Part shown: one piece after another, positions 1 to 7,408 of the stretch
Layout: the number at the start of each line of letters is the position of its first letter
Position numbering within the stretch: the stretch's first letter is position 1
Assembly: GCA_031256675.1 (NCBI GenBank)
Contig: JAIRQC010000108.1
Location: 1-40,986, forward strand
DNA length: 40,986 nt
Direction: 5' to 3'
Source of the DNA: Rikenellaceae bacterium
GTDB taxonomy: Bacteria; Bacteroidota; Bacteroidia; Bacteroidales; Rikenellaceae
Position numbers and translations under genes: made by a program
The notes under the pieces: model-generated
Databases searched by the model: none
What the model was told of the DNA's origin: nothing
The model's input: only the letters and a program-made list of their open reading frames with translations

Positions 1-316
1 TTATACGAAAGATTCGGCGGGCGACACGGTGTCGCTGGCAAGTTTCGATATTTGTTCCATGTCTGCCCTCATCCCGTTCAGGAAAAAGAGAGATCGTCCG
101 TGGCAGTCATACCACTGGCGCAGCTACGACATGACGGAGTGGAAATTCGGCGAAGAGACTCCGTTGCTGGTCTACGCCTCGTCGTGGGACGACGGACATG
201 GCGGGGAGCGGTTCTGCGGGGCCGTCGACCTGTCTATGGACGAAGCCGCAACAAGGGAGCTCCTCGGTTTCTCTCCCCACTATTACATGATCACGTACAA
301 GTTGACAGACAATTAA
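1..316 (+). CDS. Small secreted protein of unknown function, 3' end only (paralogue of the gene at 33696-34382)
   Basis: The reading frame is open from the first base of the window (first full codon at 2), so the ATG at 29 is not the true start and the gene begins to the left. About 104 residues are visible. They align almost end to end with the C-terminal half of the protein at 33696-34382: YTK near the start, then [27 protein letters not shown] and SPHY..ITYK. The N-terminal half, including any signal peptide, lies outside. I do not recognise the family. It ends 17 bases before xylA, so it may share its transcript. Having one copy at each side of the large locus suggests a duplication. The reading frame is certain; the function is unknown. 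Confidence 0.85.
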   Translation, partial: YTKDSAGDTVSLASFDICSMSALIPFRKKRDRPWQSYHWRSYDMTEWKFGEETPLLVYASSWDDGHGGERFCGAVDLSMDEAATRELLGFSPHYYMITYKLTDN

Positions 317-333
317 TCCATAAAACCCAAAAA

Positions 334-1647
334 ATGATGAAAGAGTATTTCCCCTGCGTGGGCAAAATCGCCTTTGAGGGCGTAAAGAGCCGCAATCCGC
401 TCTCGTTCCGCTACTATGATGCGGAGAGGGTCGTGGCGGGCAAAAAGATGAAAGACTGGTTTCGCTTCTCGATGGCCTACTGGCATACGCTGTGCGCCGA
501 CGGGGCCGACCAGTTCGGTTCGGGCACCAAGGTTTACGAGTGGAACAGCCCTGCCGACGCGCTCGAAAGGGCGAAGGCCAAACTCGACGCAGGGTTCGAG
601 TTCATGCAGAAGATCGGCATCGAATACTACTGCTTCCACGACATTGACCTCATAAGCGAGGGCGGGTCGATAGCCGAGTACGAGGCCAACATGAAGGCCA
701 TCGTCGCCTATGCAAAGGAGAAGCAAAAACAGAGCGGCATAAAGCTGCTGTGGGGTACGGCCAACGTATTCAGCCATCCGAGGTATATGAACGGCGCGGC
801 CACCAACCCCGACTTCGACGTTGTGGCGCGGGCGGCGGTGCAGATCAAGAACGCCCTCGACGCGACAATCGAGCTCGGTGGCGAGAACTACGTCTTCTGG
901 GGTGGCCGCGAGGGTTACTGCTCGCTGCTCAACACCGATATGAAGCGCGAGAAGCAGCACCTTGCCACGATGCTTGCCGCCGCGCGCGACTACGCCCGCG
1001 GCAAGGGCTTCAAGGGCACGTTCCTCATCGAGCCCAAACCTATGGAGCCCACCAAACACCAGTACGATGTGGACACGGAGACCGTTATCGGCTTCCTGCG
1101 CGCCAACGGACTGGACGGCGATTTCAAGCTCAATATCGAGGTCAACCACGCCACGCTGGCCGGCCACACGTTCGAACATGAGTTGCAGTGCGCCGCCGAC
1201 GCGGGGCTGCTGGGCTCGATCGACGCCAACCGTGGCGACTACCAGAACGGCTGGGACACCGACCAGTTCCCCATCGACCTCTACGAGTTGACACAGGCCA
1301 TGCTGGTCATCGTGCGCTCGGGAGGCTTGCAGGGCGGCGGCACCAACTTCGACGCCAAGACCCGCCGCAACTCCACCGACCCCGAAGATCTGTTCATAGC
1401 CCACATCGCAGGCATGGACGCCTTTGCCCGCGCGCTGCTTTCGGCAGCCGAACTGCTGGAGAACTCGCCCTACCCGAAGATGCTCGCCGAGCGTTACGCC
1501 TCGTTCGACAGCGGCGCGGGGGCCGAGTTCGAGAAGGGAAAGATGACCCTCGAGCAGCTTGCCGCCCACGCCGCGGCAAAGGGCGAGCCGAAACAGACCA
1601 GCGGCAAGCAGGAGCTCTACGAGGCCATAGTCAACATGTGCATCTAA
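334..1647 (+). CDS. xylA: Xylose isomerase
   Basis: Converts D-xylose to D-xylulose in the cytoplasm, using two divalent metal ions. The protein is 437 residues, the usual length for the class II (long) family. Clear family motifs are FHDID at residues 101-105 (His102 and Asp105 form the catalytic pair), VFWGGREGY near 189, and the metal-binding IEPKP segment with Glu233 and Lys235. The frame is open further upstream to 52, but that part overlaps the preceding gene and is not isomerase-like. The start is ATG at 334, or the adjacent ATG at 337, where family proteins begin (KEYFP..GKI.FEG). The leader is AT-rich with no evident Shine-Dalgarno. It is followed by a structured spacer and a sugar symporter gene, as in Bacteroides xyl operons. 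No xylulokinase gene is in the window. Confidence 0.97.
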   Translation: MMKEYFPCVGKIAFEGVKSRNPLSFRYYDAERVVAGKKMKDWFRFSMAYWHTLCADGADQFGSGTKVYEWNSPADALERAKAKLDAGFEFMQKIGIEYYCFHDIDLISEGGSIAEYEANMKAIVAYAKEKQKQSGIKLLWGTANVFSHPRYMNGAATNPDFDVVARAAVQIKNALDATIELGGENYVFWGGREGYCSLLNTDMKREKQHLATMLAAARDYARGKGFKGTFLIEPKPMEPTKHQYDVDTETVIGFLRANGLDGDFKLNIEVNHATLAGHTFEHELQCAADAGLLGSIDANRGDYQNGWDTDQFPIDLYELTQAMLVIVRSGGLQGGGTNFDAKTRRNSTDPEDLFIAHIAGMDAFARALLSAAELLENSPYPKMLAERYASFDSGAGAEFEKGKMTLEQLAAHAAAKGEPKQTSGKQELYEAIVNMCI

Positions 1648-1652
1648 AAGTT

Positions 1653-1760
1653 ATGTCGCCCCTGGCACGGCCGTGCCGTGGCCAGCAGCCGCCTGCTGCT
1701 TGCGTCGCCGCTTTCGCAGGCAGCGGTGCGGTGCGGGCCGAAAATCGCCCGGGGCGACAT
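1653..1760. repeat. Structured spacer between xylA and the symporter gene
   Basis: The 131-base gap holds a perfect 10-base inverted repeat, ATGTCGCCCC at 1653-1662 and GGGGCGACAT at 1751-1760, enclosing 88 bases. Inside lie a perfect 14-base palindrome at 1664-1677 (GGCACGGCCGTGCC) and a CAGCAG/CTGCTG hairpin beginning near 1681. The whole could fold as a cruciform-like multi-stem RNA. It might be a dispersed repeat unit, an RNA-processing or stability element, or an attenuator between the two genes. There is no T-run, so a simple terminator is unlikely. Confidence 0.6.
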
Positions 1761-1778
1761 TAAAAACCGACACAATAG

Positions 1779-3170
1779 ATGAAAACAAGAGAATACAACT
1801 TTGGTTACATACTGGGCATTACGCTCATAGCCACCATCGGGGGGCTGCTGTTCGGTTATGATACGGCGGTGATCTCCGGCGCGGAGAAGTCGCTCGAGGC
1901 GTTCCTGATCAAACCGCTGGGGCTTAGCTCGTTCATGCACGGGGCCACGGTGTCGAGCGCGCTCGTCGGCTGCATCATCGGCGGGGCCATTTCGGGACTG
2001 TGCGCCAATCGCCTGGGCCGCAAGGGGTCGCTGCTGGTGGCTTCGCTGCTGTTCTTCGTGGCGGCTTTGGGCTCGGCATGGCCCGAAACGCTGCTCTTTC
2101 CCTATGGCGAACCATCGCTCGGACTGTTGCTGACCTTCAACTTCTACCGTATCATCGGAGGTATAGGCGTTGGACTGGCCTCGGCGGTCTGTCCGATGTA
2201 TATCGGCGAGATCGCCCCCGCCTCGATACGCGGACGGCTGGTGTCGTTCAACCAGTTCGCCATCATCTTCGGGATGCTGGTAGTCTACTTCGTCAACTGG
2301 GGCATCGCCCGCGGCGAAACGATAGAGTGGATCAACAGCGTCGGCTGGCGTCACATGTTCGCTTCAGGGGCCATACCCGCCGGAGTGTTCGGCCTGCTGG
2401 TGCTGCTGGTGCCCGAAACGCCGCGCTACCTGGCCATGCGTGGCCGCGAGGAGCGGGCGTTGAAGACGCTCAAAAAGATTAACGTCGGCGCAGAGAGGGC
2501 AGGGGAGATACTCTCGCAGATTAAACAGACGCTCGCCGGGCCGGTCAGGGGCAAACTGCTGTCATACGGCTGGAAGGTGCTCGTTATCGGCATCCTGCTC
2601 TCGGCGTTCCAGCAGTTTGTGGGCATCAACGTGGCCCTGTACTATGCCCCGCGCATATTCGAGAGCATGGGGGCGGCCAAAGACGCTTCGATGCTGCAAA
2701 CCATCATCATGGGGCTGGTGAACGTCGTCTTTACGGTCGTTGCCATCGTGACGGTCGACAAGTGGGGCCGCCGTCCGCTGCTCATAACGGGGTCGATCGG
2801 CATGGCGCTCGGGATGTTCGCCATTTCGGCCCTGGCATTTTGCGATGTGATAGGCGTCTGGACGCTGGTATTCATTATTATATATACAGCTTCGTTCATG
2901 ATGTCGTGGGGGCCTATCTGCTGGGTTCTCATCTCTGAGATCTTCCCCAACCGCATCCGAGGACAGGCTGTGGCGGTGGCCGTGGCGGCGCAGTGGGCGG
3001 CCAACTACCTCATTTCGTCGACCTATCCGCCGATGATGGAGTTCAGCGGCGGGCTGACCTACGGTTTCTACGGCCTGATGGCTCTGCTTTCGGCCCTGTT
3101 CGTGTGGAAGATGGTGCCCGAAACCAAAGGCAAGACGCTCGAAGAGATGGAGTCGGTCTGGAAAAAGTGA
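1779..3170 (+). CDS. xylE: Sugar/H+ symporter, major facilitator superfamily (xylose transporter-like)
   Basis: A 463-residue inner-membrane transporter of the sugar porter family, probably importing D-xylose with protons. Family signatures appear in order: GGLLFGYDTAVISGA in helix 1, RLGRKGS in loop 2-3, the PMYIGEIAP..IRGRLVS segment, VPETPRYL after helix 6, QQFVGIN in helix 7, DKWGRRPLL in loop 8-9, and PETKGKTLEEME at the C-terminus. Length and twelve hydrophobic segments fit the family. The start at 1779 gives MKTREYNFGY, the normal N-terminus. The xylose assignment rests on adjacency to xylA; a related sugar such as arabinose or glucose cannot be excluded. A hairpin follows 21 bases after the stop. 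Confidence 0.92.
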   Translation: MKTREYNFGYILGITLIATIGGLLFGYDTAVISGAEKSLEAFLIKPLGLSSFMHGATVSSALVGCIIGGAISGLCANRLGRKGSLLVASLLFFVAALGSAWPETLLFPYGEPSLGLLLTFNFYRIIGGIGVGLASAVCPMYIGEIAPASIRGRLVSFNQFAIIFGMLVVYFVNWGIARGETIEWINSVGWRHMFASGAIPAGVFGLLVLLVPETPRYLAMRGREERALKTLKKINVGAERAGEILSQIKQTLAGPVRGKLLSYGWKVLVIGILLSAFQQFVGINVALYYAPRIFESMGAAKDASMLQTIIMGLVNVVFTVVAIVTVDKWGRRPLLITGSIGMALGMFAISALAFCDVIGVWTLVFIIIYTASFMMSWGPICWVLISEIFPNRIRGQAVAVAVAAQWAANYLISSTYPPMMEFSGGLTYGFYGLMALLSALFVWKMVPETKGKTLEEMESVWKK

Positions 3171-3191
3171 CCGGACGCGCCTGATGTATGA

Positions 3192-3222
3192 AAACGCCGG
3201 ACTTTTTGAAAATCCGGCGTTT
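3192..3222 (+). terminator. Hairpin after the xylA-xylE genes
   Basis: AAACGCCGGA at 3192-3201 pairs perfectly with TCCGGCGTTT at 3213-3222 around an 11-base loop. It sits 21 bases after the symporter stop codon and is the likely transcript end. The 3' arm ends in only three Ts, so termination may be partial. Confidence 0.65.
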
Positions 3223-3863
3223 CATATCGTCCGCATGTTTTTTATGGCTGTATTACTGTCGGCCGCCGTCGGCGTAATGTCCATGTTGGGCCGGAATTTA
3301 CCGGAGTCGGGAGGTCGTTTCTTATCAAAACGACGTCGAATTAAACAAACCTGCCATTAGATACCGTATTTTCCATTTTTTGGGGATCGGCATATCGCAC
3401 TGTTAATCAGGCGTCAAGCGGAGGCTTAGCGTATTATTTACGTTATGTTTTGATTTTTCAAAATTATTTTAGTCCTTTGTATTACTTTTTATAAAGTTGC
3501 AGCAATGACGATAGATATTGTGTTTGTGGTCGGTCAAAATCTTGCTAAAAGTCTGCAAGATAACGGAAAATGATTTTTGTGTTTTTGCAAAAGGATTTGA
3601 ATGTCAGATGTATAATGGTGTTGATACGGGGTTCGTAAGAAAGCGGTTTTATTTGTAAACTCCAACAAAAACCTGAGGAAATTTCAGGCAGCGCGGATTT
3701 TTCTCGGCTTTTACAGCACAATCGGAGCTTTTTGTATGATCATATTAACGATATTATAACGGTCGGACGGTAATATTGTGATACTCAAAACATGCGGGTA
3801 CTGTATCGCATGTTGATATAATACGCAAAATTTTACGAAAAACCAAACAAATAATAAATAATT
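3223..3863 (+). other. Long AT-rich non-coding leader upstream of the surface-protein block
   Basis: About 640 bases with no supportable coding frame, clearly more AT-rich than the flanking genes. It must carry the promoter of the block that starts at 3864. I looked for the Bacteroidota promoter pair (TTG near -33 and TAnnTTTG near -7) and found only partial matches with wrong spacing, for example TTTG at 3476 with TAAAGTTG at 3492, so I do not mark one. The end near the gene is very A-rich (3836-3863), a common translation leader in this phylum. Confidence 0.5.
3789..3814. promoter_or_regulatory. Inverted repeat 50 bases upstream of the first M64-like gene
   Basis: AACATGCG at 3789-3796 and CGCATGTT at 3807-3814 form a perfect 8-base inverted repeat separated by 10 bases. 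The arms sit two DNA turns apart, which suits a dimeric regulator; it could equally be a small hairpin in the 5' untranslated leader. I see no second copy in the window. Confidence 0.4.
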
Positions 3864-6074
3864 ATGAAATTAAGATTGACGAGCTTCCTGGCAATTGTCG
3901 GCGGACTTTTGTTCTCGGCTTGCGGGAACGACCCTGAACCGAAAACAGGCAGGCTGAAACTGGACCCGTATGAATTTGTTGTCGAGGGCGACAGCGCGGC
4001 AACGATGAAGCTGATCATAAGCTGCGACAGGGAATGGCATGTATCCCCGGACAACGACTGGATCACCATATCGCCCGACAGGGGTAGCGGTAACAGCGAG
4101 GTCACGGTTACCATCGCTCAGAACAACGACGCCGACGGCGAAGAAAGAACGGGCGAGATCATGGTAAGTTCCGGCCAAAAACGCGCCAGGGCTACCATCA
4201 CTCAGGGCAAGAGGGTCAACATCATCGTGATGAACAAAACCGGAACGGAGTCGGACAACATCGACGTCGGCGATTACATCATGGGCGACGAGACGTACTT
4301 TTCGGTAAAGTCCGATCTGGCATTTACCATTGAGTCGAATGCGACCTGGTTCACTTTCTCGCCACACAGCGGCGCGGCGGGCGCCAACACAAGGATCACC
4401 ACGAATGCTGTTGCCAACCCTCAGACTTCGACCCGCGAGGCCAAACTGTTCATCAAGACGGCAACCCGCACCAAAGAGGTGACGATAAGGCAGAACTACA
4501 ACAGCCAGCAGGACAGTTTCTTCGGCTATTCGGACGCGATGAACTCGGTCAGTTTGTCGGACAGGGGCGGCGCCCGCTTTTTGCGCTGGTTCTCCCGCAG
4601 TAGCGTCTCGTGGACGGTTACGGCGAGCGCTCCGTGGCTGCATGTCGACATGACCAGCGGCACAGGACAGAAGATGCTGAAAGTGTCGGCAGATCCGAAC
4701 ACTACCGGCGGCGTGCGGACGGGTACGCTCACGTTCAACTCCGTTCCGGCAGGGAAGACGCAGGTAGTCACCGTTAGCCAGAACTGGGACAGCAACGCCC
4801 ACAGCGTCGATCCCAATCTCAGCATCACCACCTCCAGCGACTACTGGCAGGACGGCGAGGTGCTGGTGTTCAAAAAACATACCATAGGCAAGGGTGTTCC
4901 TGTGGTGATTGTCGGCGACGGGTTCGACAGGGAAGATCTCCGAAAAGGCGGCTGGTGGGAGAACTGGGCTACGCATCTTGCCGAGAATTTCAAGCGCAAC
5001 GAGGTGATCTGCGACATGCTGGATTATTTCGATGTTCTGATCCTGACAAGCGAATCCGAGGAACGCGGCGTCAACTACGACCCCTATCCCACTACGAGGA
5101 CGAAGTTCGGGGCGCACAACGCATGGGACGAAGATCAAGACAGGGTCATGAACGCCGCAAGGAACGCCGTAAAGCAAATGTACACGCAGTGGGGCATTAT
5201 CAACACCTCCGGCGGGCACACCGCGGCCGACATAATGAGCGTTTCAGGCACATGCAGCTGGGGCCCGGCAGGCCTTCCCGACAACCACCACTGGGGCGCC
5301 GACGGTAGCGGGCTTGTCCGCGTGATGTTCATGGCCAACGGCCCCTATTCGGGCAATGCCCAAAACCCGATGTGCCGCATGGGCATCGACGAACCCGACT
5401 TCGACTATTGGGCGATCCATGAATTCACCGGCCACACGCTTTGCGACATTCCCGACATGTACTGGAGCGGCTGCGGCCTTAACTCGGCACAGAATGTTCT
5501 CGACCTGATGGTCACCCTTCGTAGCAAACATCATCCGCGTGGATTCAGCTGGCATATCGACAGCACCCCCAACGATCCGACTACTCCCCTCCAGCCGGCA
5601 CAGGCGATATGGAAAGACTTCTACGGCAAGCCTGGATATACGCAGGGAACGGCAAACGGTTATGAGCTCGACATAGTAGGGACGTATGCGACCACGTGGA
5701 GCGGCAACTTCTGTAATTATTTGTGGGGGCCGAGCAGCGAATCGTGTATGCGCGGACATCGTCTGGACATGGACCTGGGATTAAGATTGCAGCTCCGCAA
5801 CACCATCCTGTTGCGTGCGGGCGATCCGGGCGGCGAATATGCCCGCTTTGTCCAGTACATAGCTTCCGGCACACATGTTGCGGGCGACGGCCTCGACGAA
5901 TTCATGACCTGGGATCGCAATCGCACGCGCGGCTTCCCGTACAAGGGCGCATATACCGATCCGGCAGCGAAAAAACGGTCGTGGAGCAAATACAGCGCAA
6001 CACTTTTGCAGAAGACCGCCGAAGGCGATTACGACCGCTTCTGGCATCTGCTCTGGCCGAGAATAAATCAGTAA
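3864..6074 (+). CDS. Surface lipoprotein with three BACON-type domains and an M64-like metallopeptidase domain (copy 1)
   Basis: A 736-residue exported lipoprotein. The leader ends in a lipobox with Cys20, followed by an acidic stretch that favours surface display. Three BACON-like Ig-fold domains follow (about 29-115, 118-212, 225-308; markers DWIT.SP, TWFT.SP and WLHVD, each ending ..VTI.Q). From about 325 the protein resembles Bacteroidota M64 (IgA-type) peptidases: GVPVVIVGDGFDRE, then HEFTGHTLCDIPDMY at 519-533. The paralogue at 31746 has the standard-looking HEFVGH...ADEY; here the final Glu is Met, so metal binding or activity may differ. Residues 29-357 are nearly identical to the gene at 7409, but the rest is much more divergent. 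The family call comes from motifs only; protease activity is inferred. Confidence 0.85.
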   Translation: MKLRLTSFLAIVGGLLFSACGNDPEPKTGRLKLDPYEFVVEGDSAATMKLIISCDREWHVSPDNDWITISPDRGSGNSEVTVTIAQNNDADGEERTGEIMVSSGQKRARATITQGKRVNIIVMNKTGTESDNIDVGDYIMGDETYFSVKSDLAFTIESNATWFTFSPHSGAAGANTRITTNAVANPQTSTREAKLFIKTATRTKEVTIRQNYNSQQDSFFGYSDAMNSVSLSDRGGARFLRWFSRSSVSWTVTASAPWLHVDMTSGTGQKMLKVSADPNTTGGVRTGTLTFNSVPAGKTQVVTVSQNWDSNAHSVDPNLSITTSSDYWQDGEVLVFKKHTIGKGVPVVIVGDGFDREDLRKGGWWENWATHLAENFKRNEVICDMLDYFDVLILTSESEERGVNYDPYPTTRTKFGAHNAWDEDQDRVMNAARNAVKQMYTQWGIINTSGGHTAADIMSVSGTCSWGPAGLPDNHHWGADGSGLVRVMFMANGPYSGNAQNPMCRMGIDEPDFDYWAIHEFTGHTLCDIPDMYWSGCGLNSAQNVLDLMVTLRSKHHPRGFSWHIDSTPNDPTTPLQPAQAIWKDFYGKPGYTQGTANGYELDIVGTYATTWSGNFCNYLWGPSSESCMRGHRLDMDLGLRLQLRNTILLRAGDPGGEYARFVQYIASGTHVAGDGLDEFMTWDRNRTRGFPYKGAYTDPAAKKRSWSKYSATLLQKTAEGDYDRFWHLLWPRINQ
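3948..4934 (+). repeat. Direct repeat copy A: BACON stalk shared with 7493-8482
   Basis: This part of the first M64-like gene is nearly identical in DNA to 7493-8482. Long stretches match with only scattered differences, for example across 4526-4900 versus 8074-8440. The similarity starts at the same residue (Gly29) in both proteins and falls off just after the GDGFDRE motif. Confidence 0.8.
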
Positions 6075-6125
6075 CGACAGGCCACGTGCCAATCGAACAG
6101 CTTTTTTAACCTATAATATATAAAA

Positions 6126-7388
6126 ATGAAGAAGGCTTATTTGCTAACACTTGTTTTGGCAGGTGTGATTTTGTCGGGATGCACGAAATATGATCCGGAG
6201 ATGGTCAAACTGACCCCCGTATCGCCACTTATGTCGAACATTATCAGCGGAACGACCAGGGTTGCAGGTACATCATGGGCGTCAAATGACAGGGTCGGGT
6301 TCATGATGGTCCGCGATGGCAAAACAGTGAACGGGAACAATGTCATGATGACGGCCAAACCTTCGGGCGCGCTCACTTTCAATTCGACGGTTTACTATCC
6401 GAGCGACAAGGGCAAGGTGGACATGGTGGGATATTATCCCTACACGGCGACGGCAACGTATAACAACGGGGTCGAGTTCGACGCAGGTGCGACGGAAGTT
6501 CTCTATGCCAAGGCGATCGGCGTATCGTATCGCGACGACGAACAGATTACGCTCGAATTTACACCTGCCCTTGCGCGGATCAACTTTGTTGTAGTTGTGA
6601 CCACCCCCGGTGCAGCTACGGCAGACATGACGGCCAAATTGCAGGGCGTGAAAACGAAAGGAACGCTGAGCCTTGTCACAGGCAATGCTACGGCGACGGG
6701 CGAAATCGGCACCGTGCCGATCGTCCGCGTCGGCGAGACGGGCAACACGATCTATTTCGCCGCATTCCTGCCCCCTGTTGAGGTGGAGCAGGGCGATGTA
6801 CAGCTGATCCTCTCCTCGGGCGATCAGGAGTTTACGGTAGAGGTTGCCCCCGACAATTATGAAGCGGGTTACATTTACAACCGTACCTGTTCCGTGGCAG
6901 GAGTGGCTCCCATACCCGTAGATTATATCTTGTATAACGGCGTGAAGTGGGCCAAAACCAACCTGAGCGCGACGGGAACGTTTGCGGCGACGGCATACGA
7001 GATGGGGGCTTCGTTCTTCGGAGATTCGACAGACCCATGTCCAACAGGCTGGCATACCGCCAAACGTTCCGAATGGAACACTGTTTTCGTCAATGGCGGT
7101 CAAACCACCCCCCAGGATCAGGCCGTACCAGGCCTCGCCAACAGGCTGGATTATAGTGGGGATACATACTTCACTCCGACGGCGACCACGCCACTTACCG
7201 CCGATTCGTGGGAGACCACTCTGACGTTACATATTACCGACGGACTGTACAGACTCACGAACGATGTGGGCACGGAACTCTACAATAATTTGGCCGTCCC
7301 CACAAGTTGGGATTTTGGCGGGCACTGGCAGTATTGGGGTGACAACTCCACCAATCTGCCCGAGTATGTCCGCTGTGTGAAAGACTGA
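6126..7388 (+). CDS. Fimbrillin-like lipoprotein with a C-terminal FISUMP domain (copy 1)
   Basis: A 420-residue lipoprotein with a lipobox ending at Cys19 (ILSGC), followed by KYDPE, an acidic context seen in surface-exported lipoproteins. Residues about 35-270 resemble the fimbrillin/Mfa-like family: TRVAGTSWASNDRVGFMM, then VYYPSDKGKVDMVGYYPY, the usual 'becomes a pilin-like adhesin' signature. From about 275 a FISUMP (Fibrobacter succinogenes major paralogous) domain follows: NGVKWAKTNL, DPCPTGWHTAKRSEW, and the ending VRCVKD. It lies 51 bases after the first M64-like gene and 20 bases before the second, so it is probably co-transcribed. A paralogue follows SusD at 15552. The likely role is a surface adhesin or glycan/glycoprotein-binding protein; the exact ligand is unknown. 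Confidence 0.85.
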   Translation: MKKAYLLTLVLAGVILSGCTKYDPEMVKLTPVSPLMSNIISGTTRVAGTSWASNDRVGFMMVRDGKTVNGNNVMMTAKPSGALTFNSTVYYPSDKGKVDMVGYYPYTATATYNNGVEFDAGATEVLYAKAIGVSYRDDEQITLEFTPALARINFVVVVTTPGAATADMTAKLQGVKTKGTLSLVTGNATATGEIGTVPIVRVGETGNTIYFAAFLPPVEVEQGDVQLILSSGDQEFTVEVAPDNYEAGYIYNRTCSVAGVAPIPVDYILYNGVKWAKTNLSATGTFAATAYEMGASFFGDSTDPCPTGWHTAKRSEWNTVFVNGGQTTPQDQAVPGLANRLDYSGDTYFTPTATTPLTADSWETTLTLHITDGLYRLTNDVGTELYNNLAVPTSWDFGGHWQYWGDNSTNLPEYVRCVKD

Positions 7389-7408
7389 TAAAAATACATT
7401 ATTAAAAG

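Noticed and set aside
52-333. N-terminal extension of xylA
   Set aside because: It overlaps the preceding gene in another frame; family members begin at the MKEYFP site.
313-1569. 418-codon open frame on the minus strand opposite xylA
   Set aside because: It mirrors the xylA coding sequence; GC-rich genes here produce long antisense frames. The translation is low in complexity and matches no family.
3471-3500. Possible promoter pair TTTG at 3476 and TAAAGTTG at 3492
   Set aside because: Spacing of 12 bases is too short for the Bacteroidota consensus and the second box has a mismatch.
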